In this document: one piece after another, positions 25,195 through 34,260 of the stretch
Numbering within the stretch: the stretch's first letter is position 1
Layout of the letters: each line of letters begins with the position of its first letter
From: Cryobacterium sp. M96
GTDB taxonomy: Bacteria; Actinomycetota; Actinomycetes; Actinomycetales; Microbacteriaceae
DNA length: 64,000 nucleotides
Reading direction: 5' to 3'
NCBI RefSeq assembly: GCF_002929845.1
Contig: NZ_PJJS01000047.1
Span: 1-64,000 of the forward strand
Position numbers and translations under genes: made by a program
Notes under the pieces: generated by a model
What the model saw: only the letters and a program-made list of their open reading frames with translations
Database searches by the model: none
What the model was told of the DNA's origin: nothing

Positions 25195-26427
25195 TCAGCC
25201 GAAGGCCTCCACGACGGGGCGGAACTTCATGCGGGTTTCGGCGAGCTCGCGCTCCGGCTCGGAGTCCAGCACGATGCCGCAGCCAGCGTAGGCCGTGACG
25301 CTGCCGGCGGGGCTGACCTGGGCGCAGCGCAGGGCGATTGCCCACTCGCCGTCGCCGTCGGCGCCGACCCAGCCGACCGGGCCCGCGTAACGGCCCCGGT
25401 CAAACGGCTCGAGTTCGCGGATCAGGGCGAGCGCCGTCCCGGTGGGCGTGCCGGCGACCGCGGCCGTCGGGTGCATGGCGGCGATCAGGTCGAGCGAGTT
25501 CGATCCGTCGCTCAGGGTGCCCTCGACATCCGTTGCCAGGTGCCAGAGGTTCGGCAGCTTCACGGTGAACGGGATCTCGCTGGTGATGAGGTGAGAGGTG
25601 TGCGGGCGGAGCGAGGCCAGCACGCTCTGCACCGCGAAGGCGTGTTCGTCGCCGTCCTTGGCGGAGGTGGCCAGCTGGAGGGCTGCCTCCAGGTCGGAGG
25701 CGGCATCCGCGCCCCGCGACATCGTGCCGGCGAGCACGCGGGCGTTGACCTCCCCGTGGTCGGCGCGGATGAGGGTCTCCGGGCTGGAGCCGACGAGGCC
25801 GTCGACCGCGTAGGTCCAGCAGTCGGGGTAGCCCAGCGCCAGCTCGCTGACGGCGCGGCGCAGGTCGGATTCCGCCGGCAGCCGCCCGACCAGGTCGCGG
25901 GCCAGCACGACCTTGTTGAGGTCTCCGGAGGCGATGCGGGACACGGCTTCGCCGACCGCGTCGCGGTACCCGGCGGGCGGCAGCGCGCCCGGCAGCAGGG
26001 AGATGCGGTATTCGGTGCCGAGAGGACGGCGAGCCAGGGGAATCTCCGGCGGCGTGGTGCCGGTCGGCCAGATGCGCGTCACCCAGCATCGGCCGTTGTC
26101 GCGCCCGATGACGACCTGCGGCACGATCAGCACGCTGGTCTGGGCCGAGGAGGCGTCGAAGGCGAAGGCTCCGAAAGCGAGCAGGCCCGTGCCGGTGCTT
26201 TCGATCGGGTCGGACACGGTGGCGGCGGCCGCGACGTCGCGCCAGGCGGTGGCGGCATCCGTCAGCCGGGTCGCTCCGGAGAACTCGAGCCGCAGGGCCG
26301 TGCCGATGCCGGCCAGACCCTGGTTGCGCCGCATCCAGAGCAGCGGTGCTCGGGTGTCGAGCAGAAGAATCAGTTGGCGGATGTCGGCGATGGGGGTGGT
26401 TTCAACCGTTAGAGCCTGAGCATTCAC
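25195..26427 (-). CDS. menF: Isochorismate synthase
   Basis: Chorismate-utilising enzyme that feeds MenD. The 410-residue protein has the family C-terminal core: NKVVLARDL, SPETLIRADHGEVNARVLAGT, KDGDEHAFAVQSV, HPTAAVAGTPTG and the final GCGIVLDSEPERELAETR. The GTG at 26427 is preferred to the ATG at 26433 because TAGGCT sits exactly 6 nt before it. In this men-rich context it serves menaquinone rather than a siderophore. Confidence 0.93.
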   Translation of the reverse strand: MNAQALTVETTPIADIRQLILLLDTRAPLLWMRRNQGLAGIGTALRLEFSGATRLTDAATAWRDVAAAATVSDPIESTGTGLLAFGAFAFDASSAQTSVLIVPQVVIGRDNGRCWVTRIWPTGTTPPEIPLARRPLGTEYRISLLPGALPPAGYRDAVGEAVSRIASGDLNKVVLARDLVGRLPAESDLRRAVSELALGYPDCWTYAVDGLVGSSPETLIRADHGEVNARVLAGTMSRGADAASDLEAALQLATSAKDGDEHAFAVQSVLASLRPHTSHLITSEIPFTVKLPNLWHLATDVEGTLSDGSNSLDLIAAMHPTAAVAGTPTGTALALIRELEPFDRGRYAGPVGWVGADGDGEWAIALRCAQVSPAGSVTAYAGCGIVLDSEPERELAETRMKFRPVVEAFG

Positions 26428-26439
26428 CTGCATAGCCTA
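26428..26439 (-). promoter_or_regulatory. Leaderless promoter of menF
   Basis: TAGGCT (26439-26434) with 6 nt to the GTG at 26427. Confidence 0.6.
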
Positions 26440-26480
26440 TGCCAGAGGCTGTGAAGAGCCCGGCGTGTCCGCGGGCAATC

Positions 26481-26492
26481 TAGACTGTGGGA
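26481..26492 (+). promoter_or_regulatory. Leaderless promoter of menG
   Basis: TAGACT (26481-26486) with 6 nt to the GTG at 26493. Confidence 0.65.
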
Positions 26493-27218
26493 GTGAGTAG
26501 AGCAGACCTCAATAAGCAGCCCGAGCAGGTCGCTGCCATGTTCGATCAGGTCTCCACCCATTATGACCGCACGAATGCCGTTCTCTCGGTAGGGAACGCG
26601 GCCCTGTGGCGGATGGCCGCGACCCGCGCCGTGAACCCCCGGCGCGGCGAACGCATCCTCGACATCGCCGCCGGAACGGGCACGTCCAGCGTCGCGCTGA
26701 CGAAGACGGGCGCGCACGTTGTGGCCGCCGACTTCTCGGAGGGCATGATCGCGGTCGGCCGTTCACGCCACGCGGACAATCCGCAGGTCGAGTTCGTTCA
26801 GGCCGATGCCACCGCGCTGCCGTTCGCCGACAACGAGTTCGACGCCGTGACCATCTCGTTCGGCCTGCGCAACGTGGTCGAGCCCAAGAAGGCCCTGGCC
26901 GAGTTCTACCGGGTGACCAAGCCTGGGGGGCGCGTCGTGATCTGCGAGTTCTCCACGCCGCCGTTCGCACCGATCCGGCTGGGCTACTTCGCCTACCTCA
27001 CTCGCGTGATGCCGATGATCGTAAAGCTCGCGTCCTCCAACGCGGAGGCGTACGACTATCTGGGCGAGTCGATCGCGGCCTGGCCGAATCAGCAGACCCT
27101 CAGTGCCTGGCTGCGGGAGGCGGGCTTCGACGCCGTCGCCTACCGCAACCTGACCTTGGGTATCGTGGCACTGCATCGCGGCATCAAGCCGACGGATGCG
27201 TCAAACGCACCGTCTTGA
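26493..27218 (+). CDS. menG: Demethylmenaquinone methyltransferase
   Basis: Class I SAM methyltransferase (UbiE/MenG family) that makes the last step to menaquinone. The 241-residue protein has motif I DIAAGTGTSSVAL, VVAADFSEGMI, ADATALPFADNEFD and the family signature ISFGLRNV. The GTG at 26493 is set by the leaderless hexamer; an in-frame GTG 6 nt upstream lies within the promoter. Confidence 0.95.
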   Translation: MSRADLNKQPEQVAAMFDQVSTHYDRTNAVLSVGNAALWRMAATRAVNPRRGERILDIAAGTGTSSVALTKTGAHVVAADFSEGMIAVGRSRHADNPQVEFVQADATALPFADNEFDAVTISFGLRNVVEPKKALAEFYRVTKPGGRVVICEFSTPPFAPIRLGYFAYLTRVMPMIVKLASSNAEAYDYLGESIAAWPNQQTLSAWLREAGFDAVAYRNLTLGIVALHRGIKPTDASNAPS

Positions 27219-27238
27219 ATCCTCCCAGATCCGATCGT

Positions 27239-27250
27239 TAGGCTGACAGA
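27239..27250 (+). promoter_or_regulatory. Leaderless promoter of the polyprenyl synthase gene
   Basis: TAGGCT (27239-27244) with 6 nt to the GTG. Confidence 0.6.
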
Positions 27251-28321
27251 GTGAAACCGAGCATGCCCCTGTTCCGTCGCGGCTCATCCGTGACGAGCCA
27301 GCTCGGCCTCAGCGATCGCATTTTCTCGACCGCCCAGGACCGTGGCCTCGCCGCGGGCATCGACGGGGGAATCGACCAGGTCGAGGCCAGTCTGCTCGCC
27401 GAGGTGACCTTTGCCGACGAGATCGCGAACGTCACCAGCCGCTACCTGCTCAACGCGGGCGGCAAGCGCGTGCGCCCCATGCTGGCGCTACTCACCGCCC
27501 ACCTCGGCAGCGGCAACCACGCGGACGTCATCACCGCGGCCACCGCGATCGAGATCACCCACCTGGCCTCGCTCTACCACGACGATGTGATGGACGACTC
27601 GGACAAACGCCGCGGGGTGCCGAGCGCGCAGACCGTGTGGGGCAACTCGGTGGCGATCCTGACCGGGGATCTGCTCTTCGCCCGCGCCAACCAGCTGATG
27701 GCACGGCTGGGCGAACGGGCCATCCGTTTGCAGGCCGACACCTTCGAGCGCCTCGTGCTCGGCCAACTGCACGAGACCGTCGGTGCGCAGCCCGGCCAGG
27801 ACCCCGTGGAGCACTACATCCAGGTGCTCGCCGACAAGACCGGGTCGCTGATCGCGGCGGCCGCCCAGGCGGGCATCATCTTCTCCGACGCCCCCTCCGA
27901 GTTCGAAAAGCCGGTGATCGCGTTCGGCGAGAAGATCGGCGTCGCCTTCCAACTCATCGACGATGTGCTTGACCTCTCCCCGCAGCCGGAGGAGACCGGC
28001 AAGGTGCCCGGCACCGACCTGCGCGCCGGGGTGGCCACCCTCCCGCTGCTGCGCCTGCGCGAGCGCGCCCCGCACGACGCCGACGCCGCCGCCCTGCTCG
28101 AACGCCTCGAACGCGACGTGATGGCCAGCAACGGCGTCGCGACCGCTGCGGCGGACTCCGCGATCACCGCGCTGCGCGAGCACGACGTGACCGGGCAGAC
28201 CCTCGCCGAGGCGCACGGCTGGGCGCATGACGCGGTCGAAGCCCTCGCCCCGCTGCCGGACGGCTCGGTCAAGAAGGCCCTCACCCGTTTCGCCGACACG
28301 ATCGTTGAACGATCCAGTTAG
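27251..28321 (+). CDS. All-trans polyprenyl diphosphate synthase
   Basis: Makes the prenyl chain used by MenA. The 356-residue protein shows the first Asp-rich motif DDVMDDSDKRRG and the second LIDDVLDLS, plus NAGGKRVRP. The residues before the first Asp-rich motif (THLASLYH) are small or aromatic; chain length cannot be fixed by eye, but its place after menG points to the menaquinone side chain. Followed 23 bp later by the reductase gene. Confidence 0.93.
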   Translation: MKPSMPLFRRGSSVTSQLGLSDRIFSTAQDRGLAAGIDGGIDQVEASLLAEVTFADEIANVTSRYLLNAGGKRVRPMLALLTAHLGSGNHADVITAATAIEITHLASLYHDDVMDDSDKRRGVPSAQTVWGNSVAILTGDLLFARANQLMARLGERAIRLQADTFERLVLGQLHETVGAQPGQDPVEHYIQVLADKTGSLIAAAAQAGIIFSDAPSEFEKPVIAFGEKIGVAFQLIDDVLDLSPQPEETGKVPGTDLRAGVATLPLLRLRERAPHDADAAALLERLERDVMASNGVATAAADSAITALREHDVTGQTLAEAHGWAHDAVEALAPLPDGSVKKALTRFADTIVERSS

Positions 28322-28344
28322 ACGATCAAGCTAGAAAGGCTTCC

Positions 28345-29730
28345 ATGACCAAGTTGCGATTGGCCATTGTCGGCGCGGGACCTGCGGGTATCTACGCCGC
28401 CGACATCTTGCTCAAGGCGGAACGGAACTTCGAGGTTTCGATCGACCTGTTCGACCACCTGCCGGCACCCTACGGACTTGTGCGCTACGGCGTCGCCCCG
28501 GACCACCCCCGGATCAAGGGCATCATCACGGCCCTGCGCGATGTGCTCGACCGCGGCGACATCCGCGTCTTCGGCAACGTGCGGTTCGGTATCGACATCA
28601 CCCTCGACGATCTGAAGAAGCACTACAACGCCGTCATCTTCGCGACCGGGGCCGTGCGCGACGCCGACCTGGACATCCCGGGCATCGACCTGGACGGGTC
28701 CTACGGGGCCGCCCGGTTCGTGAGCTGGTTCGACGGGCACCCCGACGTGCCGCGCTCCTGGCCGCTGGAGAGCCAGGAGGTTGCCGTCATCGGCAACGGC
28801 AACGTGGCGCTCGACGTCGCACGTATGCTCGCCAAGCACGCCGACGACCTGCTGAGCACCGAGATTCCGACGAACGTCTACGAGGGACTCAAGGCATCGC
28901 CGGTGACGGATGTGCACGTGTTCGGCCGCCGTGGACCGACCTCCGTGAAGTTCACCCCGCTGGAGCTGCGGGAACTCGGCGACCTGCCCGATGTGGACAT
29001 CGTCCTCTACGACGAGGACTTCGACTACGACGATGCCGCGCGGGACGCCGTGGCCAGCAACAAGCAGGTCTTCGTGATCGACAAGGTTTTGAACAAGTGG
29101 CGGGAGCGCCCGGCCGGCACGGCCAGCCGCCGCCTGCACCTGCACTTCTTCGCCAAGCCCGTAGAGATCGTCAACGACGGCGAGGGCCGGGTCGGCGCCA
29201 TCCGTTACGAACGCACCACCCCCGACGGGCAGGGCGGCGTCGTCGGCACCGGCGAGATCCGCCAGCTCCCGATCCAGGCCGTCTACCGCGCCGTGGGTTA
29301 CTTCGGGTCGCCGCTGCCGGGCGTTCCCTTCGACAGGAAGCACGGCGTGATCCCCAACCGGGAGGGGCAGGTTCTCTGGAAGGGCGACCCATCGTTCGGA
29401 TCGAAGAGCGCCAACACGCAGCTGTACGGCGTCTACGCGACCGGGTGGATCAAACGCGGACCGGTCGGGCTGATCGGGCACACGAAGTCCGACGCCATGG
29501 AGACCGTGCGGCACCTGATCAACGACCTCGGCAACTGGTGGCGCCCGGATTCGCCCTCGGAGCAGAGCATCGTGGACCTGCTCGACGAGCGAGGGGTGCA
29601 ATACACGAACCTCGACGGCTGGCACCGGCTCGATCAGCACGAGCTCGCGCTCGGCTCCGACGAGGGTCGCGTGCGGGTCAAGGTCGTTCCCCGCGACGAG
29701 ATGGTCACGATTTCCCGCGGCGTGAGGTAG
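28345..29730 (+). CDS. Ferredoxin/flavodoxin--NADP+ reductase (FprA/adrenodoxin-reductase type)
   Basis: A 461-residue FAD enzyme passing electrons between NADPH and ferredoxin. FAD-binding motif VGAGPAGIYAADILL (about 10-24) and a second nucleotide motif VAVIGNGNVALDVARMLA (about 148-165), and the C-terminal GWIKRGPVGLIGHTKSDA typical of FprA. An AGAAAGG ribosome site precedes the ATG. Confidence 0.93.
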   Translation: MTKLRLAIVGAGPAGIYAADILLKAERNFEVSIDLFDHLPAPYGLVRYGVAPDHPRIKGIITALRDVLDRGDIRVFGNVRFGIDITLDDLKKHYNAVIFATGAVRDADLDIPGIDLDGSYGAARFVSWFDGHPDVPRSWPLESQEVAVIGNGNVALDVARMLAKHADDLLSTEIPTNVYEGLKASPVTDVHVFGRRGPTSVKFTPLELRELGDLPDVDIVLYDEDFDYDDAARDAVASNKQVFVIDKVLNKWRERPAGTASRRLHLHFFAKPVEIVNDGEGRVGAIRYERTTPDGQGGVVGTGEIRQLPIQAVYRAVGYFGSPLPGVPFDRKHGVIPNREGQVLWKGDPSFGSKSANTQLYGVYATGWIKRGPVGLIGHTKSDAMETVRHLINDLGNWWRPDSPSEQSIVDLLDERGVQYTNLDGWHRLDQHELALGSDEGRVRVKVVPRDEMVTISRGVR

Positions 29731-29736
29731 GCGCGC

Positions 29737-30369
29737 GTGGCGCCCTGGCTGTCGATTGTCGCCGGTCTGGTCGGCGCCGCACTCGGGGTTTTCCTGACCG
29801 GGATTGCCGAACGGATGCTGCGCATCCGCCGCCGCTTCGCCTGGCCGGTGCGTGCCGCGGTGACCGTGTCGACCGGCCTGCTGGTCGCCCTGGTCGTGTG
29901 GGAGTTCGGGGTCGGGTGGGAGCTGCCGGCGTATCTGTACCTGGCACTGATTGCCGTGGTGCTCAGCGTCGTCGACATCAACGAGAAGCGTCTGCCGAAC
30001 GCGTTGGTCTACCCCTCGCTGATCGTGCTGCCGATACTGTTGACGCTCGCGGCGGCGGCATCCGGGGCCTGGCAGGCCCTGCTCGGGGCCTTCCTTGGGG
30101 GTGCCGCGCTGTTCGCGTTCTATCTCGTGCTCGCCCTGATCTCGCCCGGCGGCATTGGCATGGGCGACGTGAAGCTGGCCGCCGTGATCGGCCTTGCGCT
30201 CGGCTACCTGGGCTGGACCCCGTTTCTCGTCGGTGCTTTCGGCGCCTTCCTGATCGGCGGCCTGGTCTCGTTGGTTGCCCTGACGCTTCGCCGGGTGACC
30301 CTGCGGGGCTCCATCCCGTTCGGGCCGTCCATGCTCGCCGGGGCCTTCCTGGGCGTGCTGTTTGCCTGA
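29737..30369 (+). CDS. A24-family prepilin peptidase
   Basis: Membrane aspartic protease that trims Flp prepilins and pseudopilins. The 210-residue protein has about six helices and the two catalytic Asp sites: SVVDINEKRLPN (after LYLALIAVVL) and GIGMGDVKLA. The N-terminal methylase domain of larger enzymes is absent, as in TadV/CpaA. GTG start. It lies just before the Flp pilus operon. Confidence 0.92.
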   Translation: MAPWLSIVAGLVGAALGVFLTGIAERMLRIRRRFAWPVRAAVTVSTGLLVALVVWEFGVGWELPAYLYLALIAVVLSVVDINEKRLPNALVYPSLIVLPILLTLAAAASGAWQALLGAFLGGAALFAFYLVLALISPGGIGMGDVKLAAVIGLALGYLGWTPFLVGAFGAFLIGGLVSLVALTLRRVTLRGSIPFGPSMLAGAFLGVLFA

Positions 30370-30753
30370 ATTTTCCCCCCCGGCGGGGGCCAGGACGTTC
30401 GCTGAAACGGGGCTACGGTGATGCTGTCACCGACCCTACGGCGAGTTCGCTTCACCCGAGGAGTACCTGTGTACCCGAATCTTCCTGCCCGCGGCGCGCC
30501 CGGAGACACCTCCCGCGCGATTCCCTGAGCCACTCGAACTGACCGGCCCGAACCCGAATGACGGCCTCGCTCGCGACAAGCCCACGTCGCGGGTCATTGT
30601 CACGCCGCTTTCGGATTTCATCTAGCGCTCATTCAGCTACCCCTAAGACAGGGACCCCCCCTTTTGGGGCGTAGTGAGGTTTTCTCGACGAACGTAGCTT
30701 GTGGTCATTCGCTCGGCCGACCTGGCCGGCCCACACAGAACGGAAAACCCGAG
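30370..30753. other. Leader region of the Flp pilus operon
   Basis: No gene seen. It contains a GC hairpin just after the peptidase stop (CCCCC...GGGGG near 30376-30390), a second 6-bp hairpin CGGTGA/TCACCG (30416-30432) and a run ACCCCCCCTTTTGGGGC near 30653. I looked for a cyclic-di-GMP riboswitch and did not see one. No clean promoter found. Confidence 0.5.
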
Positions 30754-30948
30754 ATGAAGTTCTACACCAAAATTCAGGCCCTCATGAACAGCCTGCGCAC
30801 CGACGAAGAGGGCGCCACCGCAGTGGAGTACGGCCTCATGGTCTCGCTCATCGCCGTCGTCATCATCGGCGCTGTCGGCGCAATCGGCCTCGCCCTGACG
30901 GGGATGTTCAATGGCGTTGCGGTCGACCTCGGCGGCACCCCCGGCTAA
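30754..30948 (+). CDS. flp: Flp family type IVb pilin
   Basis: The pilus subunit: 64 residues with a class III signal, cleavage between G20 and A21 in EEGATAVEYG (E25 is the conserved Glu at mature position 5), and then the hydrophobic helix LMVSLIAVVIIGAVGAIGLAL. The ATG at 30754 is preferred to an upstream start at 30664. First gene of the pilus operon. Confidence 0.95.
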   Translation: MKFYTKIQALMNSLRTDEEGATAVEYGLMVSLIAVVIIGAVGAIGLALTGMFNGVAVDLGGTPG

Positions 30949-31083
30949 CCGACGCGTGCCCGGCGGAACATGATCCGCCAGAACCCCGTGCGCCGGCGGC
31001 GGCTTGCCAAAACGAGCCGCCGCCGCCCGCACTCACCCCCGACTTTCACCCGCAACGCCAGGCCTACCCGAAGGGGCCACCAA

Positions 31084-31473
31084 ATGATGCGTTTCCTCCA
31101 TCGACGAGGCGAACGCGGCGCTGCCGCCGTGGAGTTCGCGCTCGTGCTGCCCATTCTCCTGCTGCTGGTGCTCGGCCTCATCGAGTTCAGCCGGCTCTAC
31201 AACATTCAGATTTCGCTGTCAAATGCGGCCCGCGAGGGCGCCAGGAACATGGCGATTCACAACAGCCAGTCGACGGCCAAGGCCGCGGCCATCGCCGCCG
31301 CCCCGTCAATCAGCCCGAGCATGTCGGGCGGCCAGATCTCGATCACGCCCGCGGCGTGTGCCGCCAACCAGGCCGTCACGGTCACCATCACCTACAGCGT
31401 GTCACTTCTGACCGGTTATTTCGGCACCACGCTTCCCCTGACCGGCAAAGGAGTCATGCTGTGCGGTGGTTGA
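31084..31473 (+). CDS. tadE: TadE-like pseudopilin
   Basis: A 129-residue TadE protein with RGERGAAAVEFALVLPIL (prepilin-type segment; conserved EF at the helix start), one transmembrane helix and a short extracytoplasmic domain. AAGGGG precedes the ATG. It overlaps tadG by 13 bp. Confidence 0.93.
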   Translation: MMRFLHRRGERGAAAVEFALVLPILLLLVLGLIEFSRLYNIQISLSNAAREGARNMAIHNSQSTAKAAAIAAAPSISPSMSGGQISITPAACAANQAVTVTITYSVSLLTGYFGTTLPLTGKGVMLCGG

Positions 31474-32510
31474 ATCGTGGGCTTCGTTCCGAGCGCGGTG
31501 CGAGCGCTGTGATGGTCGGTATCCTGCTCGTGCCTCTGCTGGGGTTCGTGGCGATTGCAGTCGATGTCGGGGCCCTCTACGCGGAACGCGCACAGCTTCA
31601 GAACGGCGCGGATGCCGCCGCCCTCGCCATCGCCCGCGACTGCCAGGACGGTGACTGCACCGATCCGGCCGGCGCCGCCGCGCGCTTCACCAACGACAAC
31701 GCGAATGACGGCGCCGCCAACGTGCTGGCACCGAGCATCAGCATGGCTAACAAGACCGTGACGGTCTCCGACAGCACCCGCGTCGCCGGCACCAATGCAG
31801 GGGCCATCAGTCACCCCTTCGCCCGGTTCATCGGCGTCGACCCTACGACCGTAGGCGCGACCGCCACGGCGCAGTGGGGCGGCCCGGGGTCCGGCCCCGT
31901 GCTCGCGCTCGCGCTGTCCTGGTGCGAGTTTCAGGAGTCGTTGGCGGCGTCGGGCAAACATGTGACCATCCGCACCGACACCAACAAGATCTGCAAGCAC
32001 GCTCCCTCAGAGGAAGTCATCCCCGGGGGATTTGGTTGGCTTGACAACGCCAACGCCTGCGTGGCGATCGTCAACTTGAGTCTCAACCTTGACGCGGCCG
32101 GGCAGCTCTGGGTGGGCAGCGACGCCGGCGGGAGTGTGAACACCGACTGCAAGTCGAAGCTGGAAAGCCTCAAGGGCACGACGGTGCTGGTGCCGATCTA
32201 TGACCGCGTTCGTGGCACGGGAACCAACGCCGAGTATCGCATCTTCGCCTTTGCCGGGTTCACCATCACCGGCTGGAACTTCCCGTCCACCAAGGTCCTC
32301 GATCCACTGGCCCCGCTCTGCCCCGCCGCAGCCCCAACAGCTCCCAAGGCTCCCAAGGACCCCAAGGCCCCTAAACCCTGCGATGAAAGCGACAAGAGCA
32401 ATAACTGGAACGGCATCCAGGGCTACTTCAATAAATGGGTCTCCATCGACGGGGCGTTCGGACTGGGCGGGCCTCAACTCAACGCAACCAGCGTCAACCT
32501 AATCAAGTAG
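31461..32510 (+). CDS. tadG: TadG-like pilus assembly protein
   Basis: A 349-residue protein with the N-terminal RSERGASAVMVGILLVPLLG segment and helix, then a Flp-operon TadG domain (DVGALYAERAQLQNGADAAALA) outside the membrane. Cysteines at both ends of the extracytoplasmic part suggest disulfides. GTG at 31461, AAAGGAG upstream. A Pro/Lys-rich repeat (APKDPKAPK) lies near residue 296. Confidence 0.9.
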   Translation: MRWLNRGLRSERGASAVMVGILLVPLLGFVAIAVDVGALYAERAQLQNGADAAALAIARDCQDGDCTDPAGAAARFTNDNANDGAANVLAPSISMANKTVTVSDSTRVAGTNAGAISHPFARFIGVDPTTVGATATAQWGGPGSGPVLALALSWCEFQESLAASGKHVTIRTDTNKICKHAPSEEVIPGGFGWLDNANACVAIVNLSLNLDAAGQLWVGSDAGGSVNTDCKSKLESLKGTTVLVPIYDRVRGTGTNAEYRIFAFAGFTITGWNFPSTKVLDPLAPLCPAAAPTAPKAPKDPKAPKPCDESDKSNNWNGIQGYFNKWVSIDGAFGLGGPQLNATSVNLIK

Positions 32511-32518
32511 GAGCTGCA

Positions 32519-33256
32519 ATGAAAACCCGACTCATTGGCGCGATCCTCGCGATCGTTCTGGCCATCGTTGGCACCGTCGTGCTCACCGGTTACGTGAACG
32601 GCGCCGACGCGCGAGCAGCCGACGGCGCCGAGTTCGTATCGGTCTACCTGGTCGCCGATGAGATCCCAGCCGGCACCGAGGCGAGCGCGATCACCGACCT
32701 CATCACCGCGAAGCAGATCCCGGCCCTCGCCGCGGTGCCGGGCCGGGTGACGAAGCTGAGCGACCTGGAGGGCCTGGTGGCGGACACCGCACTGATGCCC
32801 GGCGAGCAGCTGCTCGAGTCTCGCTGGGTGACGCCCGCCACGCGGGCGGCCAGCGGAGACGTCGCACTGCCGGAGGGAATGCAGGCGGTCAGCATCGCCC
32901 TTCCCGTCGAGCGGGTGGTCGGCGGCACGATCAAGCCGGGCGACACCGTCGGCGTCGTGATTTCCGCCACCATCAAGGGCGCTGACGGCGCCGAAGACAC
33001 GCCAATCAGCAGGCAGGTCTTCCACAAGGTGCTCGTCACCGCGGTACGCGAGGGAACCAGTACGCCCCCTGCCGACGGAGCGGACGCGGCAGCCGAGGCA
33101 GCCGAGACCGTCATGGTCACTCTCGCTCGGCCGACCGCAGATATCCAGAAGTTGGTTTGGGGCAAGGAATTCGGCAGCGTGTGGCTCACCATCGAGCCGA
33201 AGACGGCTGATGAGACCGGTTCAGCGGTCGTCGACGGAAGCGTCGTGTTCCAATGA
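32519..33256 (+). CDS. RcpC/CpaB-like pilus assembly protein
   Basis: A 245-residue protein with one N-terminal membrane helix (LIGAILAIVLAIVGTVVL) and an SAF-type domain (YLVADEIPAGTEASAI) followed by the RcpC domain (PVERVVGGTIKPGDTVGVV). In Gram-negative Tad systems it supports the secretin; here there is no secretin, so it probably acts in the wall or at the membrane. Confidence 0.9.
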   Translation: MKTRLIGAILAIVLAIVGTVVLTGYVNGADARAADGAEFVSVYLVADEIPAGTEASAITDLITAKQIPALAAVPGRVTKLSDLEGLVADTALMPGEQLLESRWVTPATRAASGDVALPEGMQAVSIALPVERVVGGTIKPGDTVGVVISATIKGADGAEDTPISRQVFHKVLVTAVREGTSTPPADGADAAAEAAETVMVTLARPTADIQKLVWGKEFGSVWLTIEPKTADETGSAVVDGSVVFQ

Positions 33257-34260
33257 GCCGCCCACGACTGAGCCCCTGGCGTGACGGGGTGCTGGGGTCG
33301 GTAGCGCAGACGGCCTCGGCCGTCGGACCCGGCGACGAAGCCCGGGATGGCAGCTCGGGCGAGATCGGGCTAGCGGATGTCACCGCACTCGACGACCGGT
33401 CGGCAGCCGATGAGCAGGAACCGTCCACCCTCGAACCCCCCACCCTCGATCCGCCCACGACCGAGGAGACTCCGGAGCCGGAGGTCATCCCGCGCCAGAC
33501 CATCGCGGTGGTGGCCGCCAAGGGCGGTGTCGGCAAGACGACGATCGCGACCAACCTGGCCGTCGGCCTCGCCAAGCTGGCCCCGCTGTCGGTGGTGCTC
33601 GTCGATGCCGATGTGCAGTTCGGGGACGTGGCCATGGCCCTGTCGCTGACACCCGGACGCTTCCTGCCGGATGCCGTCACCGCCGTCGCGGCCAACGACG
33701 CCATGGTGCTCAAGGCCTACCTCACCCCGCATCCGGACGGCTACTACGTCGTGTGCGGCGCGGAGTCGCCGGCCGACGGGGACCGGGTCACCGGCGAGCA
33801 GCTCGGTCACCTGATTCGCCAACTCGCCGGGATCTTTCGGTTCGTGATCATCGACACGGCGCCCGGCCTGGGTGAACACGCGTTGGCCGCCCTCGAGGCT
33901 GCCACAGACGCCGTATTCCTCTGCGACATGTCCGTGCCGGGTGCACGCGGCCTGCGCAAGGAGCTCGCCGTTCTCGCCACCATCGGCATCATGCCGCCGG
34001 CCCGTCATGTCGTGTTGAACTTCGCCGACCGGGTGAGCGGGCTGAGCGTGAAGGACGTCGAGGCAACGATCGGTGTGCCGGTGGACGTCGCCGTTCCCCG
34101 ATCGAGCCTGGTGACGCTGTCCACGAATCGTGGCATTCCGCTGCTCCAGAACGGAAAGAAAAATCCAGCGTCGGCTGCCCTCACGGACTTGGTGCGCCGA
34201 TTCGACCCCAGCGCGTCACTCAAACGCGGTCGCTTGCATCGAAGGGTGGTTGTCGCATGA
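33253..34260 (+). CDS. tadZ: TadZ/CpaE-like ParA-type ATPase
   Basis: A 335-residue MinD/ParA-like ATPase that localises the pilus machine. The deviant Walker A is AAKGGVGKTT (about 91-100), with VDADVQFGDV and IDTAPGLGEHAL. The first 80 residues are an acidic, Pro-rich linker instead of a receiver-like domain. Coupled to both neighbours by 4-bp overlaps. Confidence 0.93.
   Translation: MSRPRLSPWRDGVLGSVAQTASAVGPGDEARDGSSGEIGLADVTALDDRSAADEQEPSTLEPPTLDPPTTEETPEPEVIPRQTIAVVAAKGGVGKTTIATNLAVGLAKLAPLSVVLVDADVQFGDVAMALSLTPGRFLPDAVTAVAANDAMVLKAYLTPHPDGYYVVCGAESPADGDRVTGEQLGHLIRQLAGIFRFVIIDTAPGLGEHALAALEAATDAVFLCDMSVPGARGLRKELAVLATIGIMPPARHVVLNFADRVSGLSVKDVEATIGVPVDVAVPRSSLVTLSTNRGIPLLQNGKKNPASAALTDLVRRFDPSASLKRGRLHRRVVVA

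Noticed and set aside
30370-30753. Cyclic-di-GMP or other riboswitch before flp
   Set aside because: Small hairpins exist, but no conserved riboswitch core could be recognised.
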